From contig JAIBEI010000009.1 in NCBI GenBank assembly GCA_019459055.1, forward strand, positions 1 to 64,000: a DNA stretch of 64,000 bases, read 5' to 3'. This DNA is from Thiobacillus sp. (lineage in GTDB: Bacteria; Pseudomonadota; Gammaproteobacteria; Burkholderiales; Thiobacillaceae). Position 1 is the stretch's first letter; each line of letters opens with the position of its first letter. The position numbers and the translations under genes are program-made. Positions 18,815-30,265 of the stretch are shown in pieces. The notes under the pieces were generated by a model. The model ran no database searches and had not been told where the DNA came from. It saw only the letters and a program-made list of their open reading frames with translations.

Positions 18815-20095
18815 TCAGCCCGGGTTTGCCTGATTCATCCGTTCCAGACGCTGGCACAGGGTGTCGATGATGCGGCGCGACAGCGGGGCGGAATGGCGCA
18901 TCAGCTCTTCCATGATGTGCGGCGGCAGTGCCAGCACGGTGATTTCGGTGTCGGCCACCACTGTGGCGGTACGTTTCTCGTTCAGCAGATAGGCCATTTC
19001 GCCGAACAGCTGGCCTTCGTGGAGTTCGCCCAGATGACGCGGGCCATCGGGGGTGTTCTTGTAGACCCTGGCGCGGCCGGCGTGGAGGAAATAAGCGGTT
19101 TGCGAGTCGTCGCCTTCCTCGATCAGGGTGTGGCCCGGGGGGAGGATCTGGCCATAGGTTTCCAGCAGGCGCTGGATGTCGCCGAAGACATAGGCCTCGA
19201 CCTTGCCGGCGCTTTCGCTGCTGCCGGCGAGAAACAGCTTTTCCAGCGCAGTGATGTCGGCCTTGCCGTAGGCGTACAGCGCCTGCGCCCACAGATACAG
19301 CAGCAGAAACGCGAAATAGGCGCCGATCAGCACGAACACCACGCCGCCGAGCGCGCCGTACAGGCTGTTGTAATTCTCCAGCTTGAAGAAGGCGCCGAAC
19401 AGCACGAGCAGAAGCCCCAGGCTCACGCTGGCGCCCAGCGCGAACGCCGCGGCGACGCGGGCGGGGGGGCGCCGCTGCGGCAACTGCCAGTAGGCGGCGA
19501 ACAGCAGTGCCCACACCATGGCAAAGACGAACAGCGTATTGAGCGCCTGCAGCACCTGCGCGTTGCCGATCCCGATGAAGTTGTTCTGCGCCAGGAAACT
19601 CAGCGTCATCTGTGCCAGCGCGGCCACGCACATCAGCAGGAACAGCACCGGCAGGATGATCAGCGGCAGCACCCACTTCACCACCGGATTGCGCTTGCTC
19701 GGGCTTGGAAAGATGATGCGGAACGCTCCCTGCACCGCGTTGACCAGCCAGCGCGACGACAGCACCAGGGTGAGCAGGCCGACGCCGCTTGCGGCCAGCT
19801 GGGTCTGGCGTGCGATGAAGCCAAGCGCGGCGAGGCTTTCCAGCTGCATCTGATCGTAGAGCGCGGCCATCAGGATGGTGGCCGGCACCGAGTTTTCGGC
19901 GACGCGGCCCAGCAGCTGCAGGCCGTAGCTCAGCAGCAGCAGCAGCGGGGTGGCCGACAGCAGGAAGTAGAAAGCCGTCGCCGCGGCATGATTCTGCAAA
20001 CCGTTCTGGCCGAACAGACGCAGAGTGGTATAGGCAAGCTGGAGCAGCCAGCCGGGCGTGCCGCGCGTGGGGGGCAGAGCGAGATTTCGAAACAT
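18815..20095 (-). CDS. YihY/BrkB-family membrane protein fused to a cyclic-nucleotide-binding domain
   Basis: A 426-residue fusion. Residues 1-290 form a YihY/BrkB domain with about six helices (FYFLLSATPLLLLLSYGLQLLG at the first). Residues 300-415 form a cyclic-nucleotide-binding domain with the phosphate-binding cassette FGEMAYLLNEKRTATVVAD, which keeps the Glu and Arg expected to contact cAMP or cGMP. BrkB family members are often annotated as RNase BN by error; a transporter-like role is more likely. The fusion suggests gating or control by a cyclic nucleotide. Start ATG 20095. Confidence 0.9.
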   Translation of the reverse strand: MFRNLALPPTRGTPGWLLQLAYTTLRLFGQNGLQNHAAATAFYFLLSATPLLLLLSYGLQLLGRVAENSVPATILMAALYDQMQLESLAALGFIARQTQLAASGVGLLTLVLSSRWLVNAVQGAFRIIFPSPSKRNPVVKWVLPLIILPVLFLLMCVAALAQMTLSFLAQNNFIGIGNAQVLQALNTLFVFAMVWALLFAAYWQLPQRRPPARVAAAFALGASVSLGLLLVLFGAFFKLENYNSLYGALGGVVFVLIGAYFAFLLLYLWAQALYAYGKADITALEKLFLAGSSESAGKVEAYVFGDIQRLLETYGQILPPGHTLIEEGDDSQTAYFLHAGRARVYKNTPDGPRHLGELHEGQLFGEMAYLLNEKRTATVVADTEITVLALPPHIMEELMRHSAPLSRRIIDTLCQRLERMNQANPG

Positions 20096-20134
20096 GGCGC
20101 TAGCCTACCTGCACTGGGTGCAGGAGGCCAGCGA

Positions 20135-21328
20135 TCAGGCCAGCGCCAGCGCGATGCGCTTGAGCGCCTTTTCCAGGTTGGCCTGCGAGGTGGCGAACGA
20201 CAGGCGGATGTAGCCTTCGGCACCGAAGGCCGAGCCGGGGACGACGGCGACGTCGGCGGATTCCAGCAGGTATTCGGAAAACGCGATGTCGGTCGGTTCC
20301 TCGATGATGTCGCGCGCCAGCAGGTGCATGATCGCCGGGCGCACGTCGGGGAAGGCGTAGAAGGCGCCGCCGCTGTCGACGCAGTGGAAGCCGGGAATGG
20401 CGTTCAGCGCGTCGACGACGTAGCGGTGGCGCGTCTTGAAGGCGTCGAGCATCGGGGTGATGCAGCCCTGGTCGCCGTTCAACGCGGCTTCGGCCGCCAC
20501 CTGCGAGATCGAGGTGGGGTTGGAGGTGGACTGCGACTGCACGTTGGTCATCGCGCGCAGGATGGCCTCCGGGCCGGCGGCGTAGCCGATGCGCCAGCCG
20601 GTCATCGAATAGGCTTTCGACACGCCGTTCAGCACCAGGGTGCGGTCGTACAGGTCGGGGCAGACGTTGAGGATATTGACGAAGGGCACGTCGTCCAGCC
20701 GGATGTGCTCGTACATGTCGTCGGACGCGATCAGCACGCGCGGGTGGCGGCGCAGTACTTCGCCGAGCGCCGCCAGCTCGTCGCCGCTGTAGACCGCGCC
20801 GGTTGGGTTGGACGGGCTGTTGATGACGAACAGGCGGGTTTTGGGCGTGATCGCCGCTTCCAGCTGCGCCGGGGTGATCTTGAAGCCCTGCTCGATGCCC
20901 GCCTCGACGATCACCGGCTTGCCGTCGGCGAGGATCACGATGTCGGGATACGACACCCAGTAGGGTGCCGGAATGATGACCTCGTCGCCGGCGTTGATCA
21001 CCGCCTGCGCCAGGTTGAAGAAGCTCTGCTTGCCGCCGCACGACACCAGGATCTGCTTGGGGGTGTAGTCCAGACCGTTGTCGCGCTTGAACTTGGCGAT
21101 GACCGCCGCCTTCAGGCTGGGGGTGCCGTCGACCGCCGTGTACTTGGTGAAGCCCGCGTCGATCGCCGCGATCGCCGCATCCTTGATGTGCTGCGGCGTG
21201 TCGAAATCGGGCTCGCCGGCGCCGAGGCCGATGATGTCGCGGCCGCTCGCCTTGAGCGCGGCGGCGCGGGCGGTGACGGCCAGGGTGGGCGAGGGCTTGA
21301 TGGCCTGTACGCGGCGGGAGAGTTCCAC
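20135..21328 (-). CDS. Pyridoxal-phosphate aspartate-type aminotransferase
   Basis: A 397-residue class I aminotransferase of the AspC/AatA-1b type. Landmarks: GLGAGEPDFDTPQHIK, INSPSNPTGAVYS, SDDMYEHI and the PLP-binding lysine in NGVSKAYSMTGWRIGY. It should interconvert aspartate/2-oxoglutarate, possibly also prephenate or other amino acids. I choose the GTG at 21328 (AAGGA eight bases upstream) so the protein begins VELSRRVQAIKPSPT, as in homologues; an upstream ATG at 21346 adds six codons without a ribosome site. Divergent from uvrB. Confidence 0.94.
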   Translation of the reverse strand: MELSRRVQAIKPSPTLAVTARAAALKASGRDIIGLGAGEPDFDTPQHIKDAAIAAIDAGFTKYTAVDGTPSLKAAVIAKFKRDNGLDYTPKQILVSCGGKQSFFNLAQAVINAGDEVIIPAPYWVSYPDIVILADGKPVIVEAGIEQGFKITPAQLEAAITPKTRLFVINSPSNPTGAVYSGDELAALGEVLRRHPRVLIASDDMYEHIRLDDVPFVNILNVCPDLYDRTLVLNGVSKAYSMTGWRIGYAAGPEAILRAMTNVQSQSTSNPTSISQVAAEAALNGDQGCITPMLDAFKTRHRYVVDALNAIPGFHCVDSGGAFYAFPDVRPAIMHLLARDIIEEPTDIAFSEYLLESADVAVVPGSAFGAEGYIRLSFATSQANLEKALKRIALALA

Positions 21329-21459
21329 AGTGGTTCCTTCATGCACCCGCGGTGGCGGAGTGCTACTATCGACAAGTTTTAGGCCGCGCGATTTTAACCC
21401 GAATGTTTCATGAATTCGCGTGATGGTCGTGCAGCAATTTATGAAATGTTCAGGTTCTG

Positions 21460-23479
<2,020 letters not shown>

Positions 23480-23487
<8 letters not shown>

Positions 23488-23974
23488 AGTCCTCATGGTG
23501 TGTATGGGCAATATTTGCAGATCGCCGATGGCGGAGGGCATGCTTCGCAAGGCTCTCCGGGATGCCGGCCTCGACCGGCATGTCGAGGTGGATTCCGCCG
23601 GCACTCACGCCTACCACGTCGGCTCGTCTCCCGATCCGCGCGCGCAGCAGGCGATTTCCAGGCGCGGGGCGGATATCAGCCAGCTGCGCGGGCGCAAGGT
23701 GGCGGACGAGGATTTCGATGCGTTCGATTACATCCTGGTGATGGACGGCGACAATTACAGCCAGCTGATCCAGCGCGCGCCGGCGCACCACCATGGCAAG
23801 ATCCGCAGGCTGCTGTCGTTCAGCCGCAAATATCCCAATCTCGACGTGGTCGATCCGTATTACGGCGGCGCCCAGGGCTTCGAGGAAAACCTCGACATGA
23901 TCGAGGACGCGGTGCAGGGCCTGATCCGGGAAATCACCGGCGACCCCCGGGTGAACATGCGTTCAGGTCGCTAA
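23480..23974 (+). CDS. Low-molecular-weight protein-tyrosine phosphatase
   Basis: A 164-residue phosphatase with the N-terminal P-loop [10 protein letters not shown] (C-x5-R, residues 8-14) and the general acid in [20 protein letters not shown] near 128. In other bacteria these enzymes dephosphorylate tyrosine kinases for exopolysaccharide export, or small phospho-compounds; no such kinase is nearby. Start ATG 23480 is inside the end of uvrB, implying coupling. Confidence 0.94.
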
Positions 23975-23996
23975 GCGCGTCCTGCTGTTTCAGCAA

Positions 23997-24033
23997 ACGA
24001 CGAGGGCCGCTTTTAAGCGGCCCTCGTCGTTTT
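23997..24033. terminator. Bidirectional terminator between the phosphatase gene and rne
   Basis: A perfect 14-pair stem (ACGACGAGGGCCGC / GCGGCCCTCGTCGT) around TTTTAA; extending to 16 pairs. T-runs follow on the plus strand (TTTT) and, through the AAA before the stem, on the minus strand. It serves the convergent genes ending at 23974 and 24047. Confidence 0.9.
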
Positions 24034-24046
24034 GCGGTGCAGGCTT

Positions 24047-26614
24047 TTATTTCGCCTGGGTTTCCACCTGGACCAGCGGTTCCTGCACTTGGCTCACCTG
24101 CGGGCGCGAGCGCCGGCGAGTGGGGTGGGGGGCGGCCGGTGTGGCCGTTTCGCCTGCCGTTGCAACGGGCGCGCTGGTTGTTTCCACCTGCATCAGGCTG
24201 ACGGGCTCGGCCTCGGTTTTGACCACGGGGCGACGGCGGCGGCGCGGGCGTCCTGTTTCGCTGGTTTCAGGCGAGCTGACCGCTGCGGCTTGGGTTTCCA
24301 CCTGATTCAGATTGGCCGTGCCGGTTGCCAGTTCCGCCAGGATGACGGCGGGCGAGGCGGTGACCGCGGCCGGCGTTTCTAGCTGCAAGGCCTGCTGTGC
24401 GGGTGCGACCGGAGCGGGGGCTGCCTTGGGCGCACCCGCAATTTCGATGATCGCGTGGAAGCGGGCGGGTGCCGCGGCGACGTCGATTCCGGCCTGCGCT
24501 GCACCCTCGCCTGTGCCTGCTTCGGTTTCCGGGCGGGCTTCGCGTGGGCGGCGATTGCCGCGTCCACGGCGGCTGCGCGGCTCGCGTTTTTCCTCGCTGA
24601 CGGGTTCGCGCGGCGCCTCGACCGGCTCCACACCCTGCGGTGCGGCTTCGGCTTCCGGACGCGGTTTGGGCTGGCGCGGCGCGCGCGCCGGCTTGGCGGA
24701 TTCGCTGCCACGGGCCTCGCTCGGGCGCGGTGCGGCCTGACGCGGTTCACGGGGCTCACGCGGCTCACGCGGCTCACGCGGCTCATTCGGGCGTGCTTCG
24801 CCACGGCCTTCACCGCGGCCGCGACGCTGGCCGGGCTTGCGGTCACGGCGTTCGCTCGGCCGTTCGCCGCGCGTGAGGGCGGGAGCCGCTTCGGCTGCCA
24901 GTGCGGCTTTGGCCGCCGGCGTTTCTTCGCCCCGTTTTTTGAACCAGCCGAAAATACGCTCGAACAGGCCGGTCTCCGGCAGCGGTTGGGCCGCAACGGC
25001 CGGCCGCGCGGCGGGTGCCGGCTGCGGCGGTGGCGCAATCGATTTGACCGCGGCGATCTGGCGCGCCGGGGCGGCTTCCTGCGCGGTCTGATAGATGGAC
25101 TCGGGTTCCGCCAGGGCCACCAGCTTGTAGCTCGGTTCGGCCGCATCGCGCAGGTTGAGCTCGTCGTGGCGCAGCCGGGTGATGGTGTAGTGCGGGGTTT
25201 CCAGATGGACGTTGGGGATCAGCACCACATTCACCTTGAGGCGCGTTTCGAGGGTGTGAATGTCGACGCGTTTCTCGTTGAGCAGGAAGGTGGCGACATC
25301 GACCGGCAGCTGCACATGCAGCGCGCCGGTATTTTCCTTCATGGCCTCTTCCTGCAGGATGCGCAGGATGTGCAGCGCGGACGATTCGGCGCCGCGGATG
25401 TGGCCGGTGCCGTGGCAGCGCGGGCAGGGCGTGTAGCTGGTTTCGCCGAGCGAGGGCTGCAGCCGCTGACGCGACATTTCCAGCAGGCCGAAGCGCGAGA
25501 TCTTGCCGGTCTGCACGCGGGCGCGGTCGTGATGCAGGGCATCGCGCAGGCGGTTTTCGACTTCGCGCTGATGCTTGGGCTCTTCCATGTCGATGAAATC
25601 GATCACGATCAGGCCGCCGAGGTCGCGCAGGCGCATCTGGCGGGCGATTTCGTCGGCCGCTTCGAGGTTGGTGTTGTAGGCGGTCTGCTCGACGTCGCTG
25701 CCCTTGGTGGCGCGCGCCGAGTTGACGTCGACCGACACCAGCGCTTCGGTGTGGTCAATGACGATGGCGCCGCCGGCAGGCAGGTTGACCTGGCGCGAAT
25801 ACGCCGATTCGATCTGGTGTTCGATCTGGAAGCGCGAGAACAGCGGCACGTCGTCGCGGTAGAGCTTGACCTTGTCGACGTTGTCCGGCATCACGTGCGC
25901 CATGAACTGTTGCGCCTGCTCGTAGATGTCTTCGGTATCGATCAGGATCTCGCCGATGTCCGCCGAGAAATAGTCGCGGATGGCGCGGATGACCAGGCTG
26001 CCTTCCTGGTAGATCAGGAAGGCGCCTTTTTGCGAGCTGGACGCGCCGTCGATGGCTTTCCACAGGCTCAAGAGGTAGTTCAGGTCCCACTGGAATTCCT
26101 CGGCGGTACGGCCGATGCCGGCGGTGCGGGCGATCAGGCTCATGCCTTCCGGGATGTCGAGTTGCGCCAGGGTGTCGCGCAGTTCGTTGCGTTCCTCGCC
26201 CTCGATGCGACGCGAGACGCCGCCGCCGCGCGGGTTGGTTGGCATCAGCACGACGTAGCGTCCGGCCAGCGAGACGTAGGTGGTGAGGGCGGCGCCCTTG
26301 TTGCCGCGTTCGTCCTTTTCCACCTGGACCAGCAGTTCCTGGCCTTCTTTCAGGTTTTCCGGGACGCGGCCGCCGTTGGGCAGGCAGGTGCGGGAAATTT
26401 CCTTGAACGGCAAAAAGCCGTGGCGCTCGCAGCCGTAATCGATGAATGCGGCTTCCAGGCTGGGCTCGACGCGGGTGACGACACCCTTGTAGATGTTGCC
26501 CTTGCGTTGTTCCTTGCTGGCGGACTCGATGTCAAGGTCGACCAGCTTCTGGCCGTCGACGATGGCAACCCGGAGTTCTTCCGCCTGGGTTGCGTTGAAA
26601 AGCATGCGCTTCAT
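24047..26614 (-). CDS. rne: Ribonuclease E
   Basis: An 855-residue endoribonuclease. Residues 1-500 are the catalytic core: S1 domain at about 37-120, 5'-sensor and RNase H-like parts, DNase I-like part with [13 protein letters not shown] (catalytic Asp pair with the later FIDMEE), and the Zn-link [12 protein letters not shown] near 404-415. Residues after about 520 form a low-complexity, Arg/Pro/Glu/Ala-rich scaffold with a PREPREPRE tract and four QVET-like words, the last at the very C-terminus. It sets RNA turnover and tRNA/rRNA maturation. Start ATG 26614 has GGGAG upstream. Confidence 0.97.
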   Translation of the reverse strand: MKRMLFNATQAEELRVAIVDGQKLVDLDIESASKEQRKGNIYKGVVTRVEPSLEAAFIDYGCERHGFLPFKEISRTCLPNGGRVPENLKEGQELLVQVEKDERGNKGAALTTYVSLAGRYVVLMPTNPRGGGVSRRIEGEERNELRDTLAQLDIPEGMSLIARTAGIGRTAEEFQWDLNYLLSLWKAIDGASSSQKGAFLIYQEGSLVIRAIRDYFSADIGEILIDTEDIYEQAQQFMAHVMPDNVDKVKLYRDDVPLFSRFQIEHQIESAYSRQVNLPAGGAIVIDHTEALVSVDVNSARATKGSDVEQTAYNTNLEAADEIARQMRLRDLGGLIVIDFIDMEEPKHQREVENRLRDALHHDRARVQTGKISRFGLLEMSRQRLQPSLGETSYTPCPRCHGTGHIRGAESSALHILRILQEEAMKENTGALHVQLPVDVATFLLNEKRVDIHTLETRLKVNVVLIPNVHLETPHYTITRLRHDELNLRDAAEPSYKLVALAEPESIYQTAQEAAPARQIAAVKSIAPPPQPAPAARPAVAAQPLPETGLFERIFGWFKKRGEETPAAKAALAAEAAPALTRGERPSERRDRKPGQRRGRGEGRGEARPNEPREPREPREPREPRQAAPRPSEARGSESAKPARAPRQPKPRPEAEAAPQGVEPVEAPREPVSEEKREPRSRRGRGNRRPREARPETEAGTGEGAAQAGIDVAAAPARFHAIIEIAGAPKAAPAPVAPAQQALQLETPAAVTASPAVILAELATGTANLNQVETQAAAVSSPETSETGRPRRRRRPVVKTEAEPVSLMQVETTSAPVATAGETATPAAPHPTRRRSRPQVSQVQEPLVQVETQAK

Positions 26615-27044
26615 TATTTACTCCCGCGCGCGTGCATACGGGACAGGCCAGACTGCCGCCTAGAGCGGGCGGCTCATGCGATCACGTGGTAGGTCAGGTG
26701 AAATGGCATGGGGTAAAAGGTGTCCTGTTCCTGGAGAGTTTCGCCGGCAAAGCCGGGGTGGTCTTTCCGGTTCCCGCCGGAGGCTGCGCCTCGGCGTGAA
26801 CAACTATTTCGTATGCTTGTTGTCGCGTCATTGATAACATCGCTGCTTTGCCGATTGCGCGGGGCGGGTGGTTTCGACTGATCGCGCCAGCTTGAATGTT
26901 GGCTGGGCGGCAGGAATCCAGACGGGCCGGGCAGGCGGCGGCCGGTGAGCGTTGTAACCGGCGTGTTCTTTAAATCAAATCTGTCCGGCAATCCTGCCGG
27001 GCAATTGGTCGGGCAAAACTCAGCCTGAACCGGCGGTAGTGTAT
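26615..27044. other. rne leader / divergent rne-rluC promoter region
   Basis: About 430 bases without a supported gene. On the rne side two strong hairpins are visible: GCCGCC/GGCGGC with a seven-base loop at 26655-26673, and CCGGC-AAA-GCCGG at 26744-26756. In E. coli the long rne leader has hairpins through which RNase E controls its own mRNA; a similar role here is inference. No clear promoter could be chosen for either gene. Confidence 0.5.
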
Positions 27045-28013
27045 ATGAAAAAGAATGACTTAGAGAAAGATTCGGTCCGGCGGCTGAAGATCGACGACAG
27101 CGCCGACGGGCAGCGTTTGGACAATTTTTTGATGGCGCGGCTGAAGGGCGTGCCGAAAAGCCGCATCTACAAGCTGGTGCGCGGCGGCGAGGTGCGGATC
27201 AACGGCGGCCGCGTCGAGGTCAGCTATCGTCTGCAGCTGGGCGACGAGGTGCGGATTCCGCCGGTGCGCGTCGCGGTACCGGTCATCACCCCCGCCACCC
27301 ATCTGCCGCAGGGCGGCATCCGGCTGGTGCCGCACATCCTGTACCGCGACGACGCCCTGATCGCGCTGAACAAGCCGGCCGGCATGGCGGTTCACGGCGG
27401 CAGCGGCATTTCGCGCGGGGTGATCGAGCAGATGCGGCTGGAACTGCCGGAATGCCGCTATATGGAGCTGGTGCACCGGCTCGACCGCGAAACCTCGGGA
27501 GTGCTGCTGATCGCGCTGAAACGCCGCGCCCTGGTCGGGCTGCACGCCGCGATGCGCGAAGGAAAAATCGAAAAGCGCTATCTGACGCTGGTGGCCGGGC
27601 GCTGGCCGAACCCGGTGCAGCATGTGAAGCTGACTTTACATAAAAGAGTCACCGACGACGGCGAAAAGCGCGTCACGGTGCGCGACGAGGGGCAGGCCGC
27701 GCACACCATCTTCCGCCGCCTGCAAAGTTTTTCCGAGTTCACCCTGCTGGAGGCGGAACTGAAGACCGGGCGCACCCATCAGATTCGCGTGCATACCTCG
27801 CATCTCGGGTTTCCGATCGCGGGGGACGACAAATACGGCGATTTCGAACTCAACAAGCGGCTGATGAAGCAGGGACTGAAGCGGATGTTCCTGCACGCCG
27901 CCCAATTGAGCTTCGAGCATCCCATTTCCGGCGAGCGCATGCTGATCGAAGCGCCGCTGCCTGCCGAACTGGCCACTTTCCTGGATAACGTGAAGAATGC
28001 CCAAGCAATTTGA
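27045..28013 (+). CDS. rluC: 23S rRNA pseudouridine synthase C
   Basis: A 322-residue RluA-family synthase. An S4 RNA-binding domain (QRLDNFLMARLKGVPKSRIYKLVRGGEVRING) lies at about residues 17-55; the catalytic Asp is in MELVHRLDRETSGVLL near 150. It isomerises uridines of 23S rRNA (955, 2504, 2580 in E. coli). The gene divergent from rne is rluC in many proteobacteria, which supports the call. Start ATG 27045; a GTG two codons earlier is possible. It overlaps the next gene by 17 bases. Confidence 0.95.
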   Translation: MKKNDLEKDSVRRLKIDDSADGQRLDNFLMARLKGVPKSRIYKLVRGGEVRINGGRVEVSYRLQLGDEVRIPPVRVAVPVITPATHLPQGGIRLVPHILYRDDALIALNKPAGMAVHGGSGISRGVIEQMRLELPECRYMELVHRLDRETSGVLLIALKRRALVGLHAAMREGKIEKRYLTLVAGRWPNPVQHVKLTLHKRVTDDGEKRVTVRDEGQAAHTIFRRLQSFSEFTLLEAELKTGRTHQIRVHTSHLGFPIAGDDKYGDFELNKRLMKQGLKRMFLHAAQLSFEHPISGERMLIEAPLPAELATFLDNVKNAQAI

Positions 28014-28653
28014 CCTATTGATTTTCGACTGGGACGGCACCCTGATGGACTCCGCCGGGGTGATCGTCGATTCGATCCAGCGCGCCTGCGAGGACATCGG
28101 CCTGCCGGCGCCGGGCGATCACGCGTCGCGCCAGATCATCGGCCTGGGGCTCACGCAGGCGCTGCAGACCTTGCTGCCGGATTTGCCGGCCGACGATTAT
28201 CCGCGGTTGGTCGAACGTTACCGCCATCATTACTTTGGCCGCGACGCGCAGATTCCGCTGTTCGCTGGGGTGGCCAGCGGGATCGGCCAGTTGCACGCCG
28301 CCGGCTTCCAGCTCGCGGTGGCCACCGGAAAAAGCCGCGCCGGCCTGTCCCGCGCGCTTGAGTCCAGCGGGCTGGGCGCCTGGTTCGCCGCCACCCGCTG
28401 CGCCGACCAGACACATTCCAAGCCGCACCCGGCGATGGTGCTGGAGCTGATCGATGAACTCGACGCCGACCCGGCGCGCACCCTGGTGATCGGCGACACC
28501 AGCCACGATCTCCTGATGGCGTCGAATGCCGGCGTCGCCAGCCTGGGCGTGACCTATGGCGCGCACGAAGCCGGCGACCTGCACCCGCACGCGCCGCTCG
28601 CCCTGATGGACAGTTTTGCCGAGGTGCACGCGTGGCTGAACGCGAACGCCTGA
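27997..28653 (+). CDS. HAD-superfamily hydrolase (phosphoglycolate-phosphatase-like)
   Basis: A 218-residue HAD hydrolase of the Gph/YjjG group. Motif I FDWDGTLMDS (nucleophile Asp at 10), motif II ATGKSRAGL near 107, motif III Lys in SKPHPAM near 143, and motif IV VIGDTSHDLLMA near 165 are all present with an alpha-helical cap at about 18-80. Substrate may be a small sugar or nucleotide phosphate. Translation is coupled by overlap to rluC before and the Rieske gene after. Confidence 0.9.
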   Translation: MPKQFDLLIFDWDGTLMDSAGVIVDSIQRACEDIGLPAPGDHASRQIIGLGLTQALQTLLPDLPADDYPRLVERYRHHYFGRDAQIPLFAGVASGIGQLHAAGFQLAVATGKSRAGLSRALESSGLGAWFAATRCADQTHSKPHPAMVLELIDELDADPARTLVIGDTSHDLLMASNAGVASLGVTYGAHEAGDLHPHAPLALMDSFAEVHAWLNANA

Positions 28654-28997
28654 TCTGCGCCACGAGTGAGCTTGCCGAGCTGGGCAAGGGGGTGCGCTTC
28701 GAACTTCCCCGCGCCGGCAAGCCGCAGCAGGCATTCGTGGTGCGCTTTGACGGCCGGCCGCGCGCCTTTCTCAACCAGTGCGGCCATGTGCCGGTTGAAC
28801 TCGACTGGCAGGAAGGCGAGTTCTTCGACGACTCGCAGCTATACTTGATCTGTTCCACCCATGGCGCGCTTTATCATCCCGCAAGCGGGCAGTGCGTCGG
28901 CGGACGTTGCGCCGGGCGCGGCCTGATCCCCTTGCCGGTCGTCGAGCGTGATGGCCATGTGTACCTTTTGGAAACAGTGATGGAAGAACAAGAATGA
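28632..28997 (+). CDS. Small Rieske 2Fe-2S protein
   Basis: A 121-residue single-domain Rieske protein. Ligands: C-x-H in NQCGHV (about residues 54-56) and C-x-x-H in ICSTHG (about 74-77), the usual pair but with a spacing of only about 18 residues. No signal peptide or membrane anchor, so it is a soluble ferredoxin-like electron carrier. GTG start at 28632, 22 bases inside the HAD gene. It ends with an ATGA overlap to the S49 peptidase gene. No oxygenase or reductase is near, so its partner is unknown. Confidence 0.9.
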   Translation: MAERERLICATSELAELGKGVRFELPRAGKPQQAFVVRFDGRPRAFLNQCGHVPVELDWQEGEFFDDSQLYLICSTHGALYHPASGQCVGGRCAGRGLIPLPVVERDGHVYLLETVMEEQE

Positions 28998-29944
28998 GCG
29001 AACCGGAAAAAACGCCCCCGGCAAACTGGGAACGCGACGTGCTGGAAAAGCTGGCGCTGTCGGCGGTGCAGGAACAGCGCCGCAGCCGGCACTGGAGCAT
29101 CCTTTTCAAGACGCTCGGCTTTCTGTACCTGTTCATCGTGCTGTTTCTGGCCGCCGGCTGGTTCAGATCGGACGGCGTGTCCATCAAGGCGCATACGGCG
29201 CTGATCGATCTGCAGGGTGTGATTGCGTCCGACCAGGCCAGCGCCGATTCGGTGATCGGCAGCCTGCAGGGCGCGTTCGAGGACAAGAAGACCAAGGGCG
29301 TGATCCTGCGCATCAACAGCCCCGGCGGCAGCCCGGTGCAGGCCGGGCAGATCTACGACGAGATCAAGCGCCTGCGCGCGCTGCATCCCAAGACGCCGCT
29401 GTACGCCGTGGTTGACGATATCTGCGCCTCGGGCGGCTATTACGTCGCCGCGGGCGCCGACAAGATCTTCGTCGACAAGGCCAGCATCGTCGGCTCGATC
29501 GGCGTGCTGATGGACGGCTTCGGCTTCACCCAGACCATGCAGAAACTCGGCGTCGAGCGCCGTCTGCTCACCGCCGGCGAAAACAAGGGCTTCCTCGATC
29601 CGTTCTCGCCGGTCGACCCCAAGCACGAGGCATTCGCCAAGCAGATGCTCGAAGAAATCCACGCCCAGTTCATCGGGGTGGTGCGCGAAGGACGCGGCAA
29701 GCGCCTGAAGGAAACCCCCGAGATGTTCAGCGGCCTGGTATGGAGCGGCGAGAAAAGCATCCAGCTCGGCCTTGCCGACGGCCTCGGCAGCGTCGAATCG
29801 GTCGCGCGCGATGTCATCAAGGCCGAAGACATCGTCGACTACACCCGCGAGGAAAGCCTGTTTGAACGCCTCGCCGGACGCCTCGGAGCGACCATGGCCA
29901 AGGCGTGGTCGCCCTTTGACAAAGCCGGGGTGAGCCTGCGGTGA
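28994..29944 (+). CDS. sppA: S49-family signal peptide peptidase (SppA-like)
   Basis: A 316-residue short SppA. One membrane anchor at about residues 37-57, then a single S49 domain: INSPGGSP near 100, catalytic Ser in CASGGYYV near 148, and the general-base Lys in LTAGENKGFLDP near 197. It cleaves leftover signal peptides in the membrane. Half the length of E. coli SppA because it has one domain, as in Bacillus and many betaproteobacteria. Joined by ATGA and GTGA overlaps to its neighbours. Confidence 0.94.
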   Translation: MSEPEKTPPANWERDVLEKLALSAVQEQRRSRHWSILFKTLGFLYLFIVLFLAAGWFRSDGVSIKAHTALIDLQGVIASDQASADSVIGSLQGAFEDKKTKGVILRINSPGGSPVQAGQIYDEIKRLRALHPKTPLYAVVDDICASGGYYVAAGADKIFVDKASIVGSIGVLMDGFGFTQTMQKLGVERRLLTAGENKGFLDPFSPVDPKHEAFAKQMLEEIHAQFIGVVREGRGKRLKETPEMFSGLVWSGEKSIQLGLADGLGSVESVARDVIKAEDIVDYTREESLFERLAGRLGATMAKAWSPFDKAGVSLR

Positions 29945-30162
29945 GCGATTACCGGGCGATCGCCTGCGCGGATCACGACCGTCTGGAACTCGCCGCACTC
30001 AAGCGGCAATGGCTGGATGTGAACGTGACGACGGGCGACCGGGCCGGCCGTCAGCGCTTGATGCCGCTCGACGTGACCACCCGCGACGGCGCCGAATGGC
30101 TGCTTGCCGAAACCGAGTCCGGCGAGCGGCTGACCCTGCGGCTCGACTGGCTGCAATTCTGA
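29941..30162 (+). CDS. Rof-like (Rho-binding antiterminator) protein
   Basis: A 73-residue protein. YRAIACADHDRLELAALKRQ, then two beta-strand stretches and EWLLAETESGERLTLRLDWL match the Rof/YaeO family: the start I.C.D.D.LELA and the ending RLD are diagnostic. Rof binds Rho near its primary RNA site and inhibits termination. GTG start at 29941 overlaps the sppA stop. It is shorter at the C-terminus than E. coli Rof. Assignment rests on these motifs, not on an alignment score. Confidence 0.78.
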   Translation: MSDYRAIACADHDRLELAALKRQWLDVNVTTGDRAGRQRLMPLDVTTRDGAEWLLAETESGERLTLRLDWLQF

Positions 30163-30265
30163 ACGTTCGGGTGGCGGTGCCGAACGCAGTGGCTTCAACC
30201 TTGTCTTACTGCGTTGGCCGTGGAAACAGGCCACCCACAGAATGCATCCCAAGTAAAAGAACACC

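Noticed and set aside
18806-21382. Long plus-strand open frame (over 850 codons) opposite the BrkB fusion and aminotransferase genes
   Set aside because: Low-complexity shadow of two recognised minus-strand genes; spans their spacer without a ribosome site.
24737-24787. CRISPR-like short repeats
   Set aside because: Nine-base in-frame tandem repeats inside rne without spacers; no CRISPR array or cas gene in the window.
24455-26692. Long plus-strand open frame opposite rne
   Set aside because: Shadow of RNase E; no family match, and the opposite strand has a complete enzyme.
26674-26991. 105-codon minus frame in the rne-rluC spacer
   Set aside because: No ribosome site or family signature, and it covers the leader hairpins of rne.
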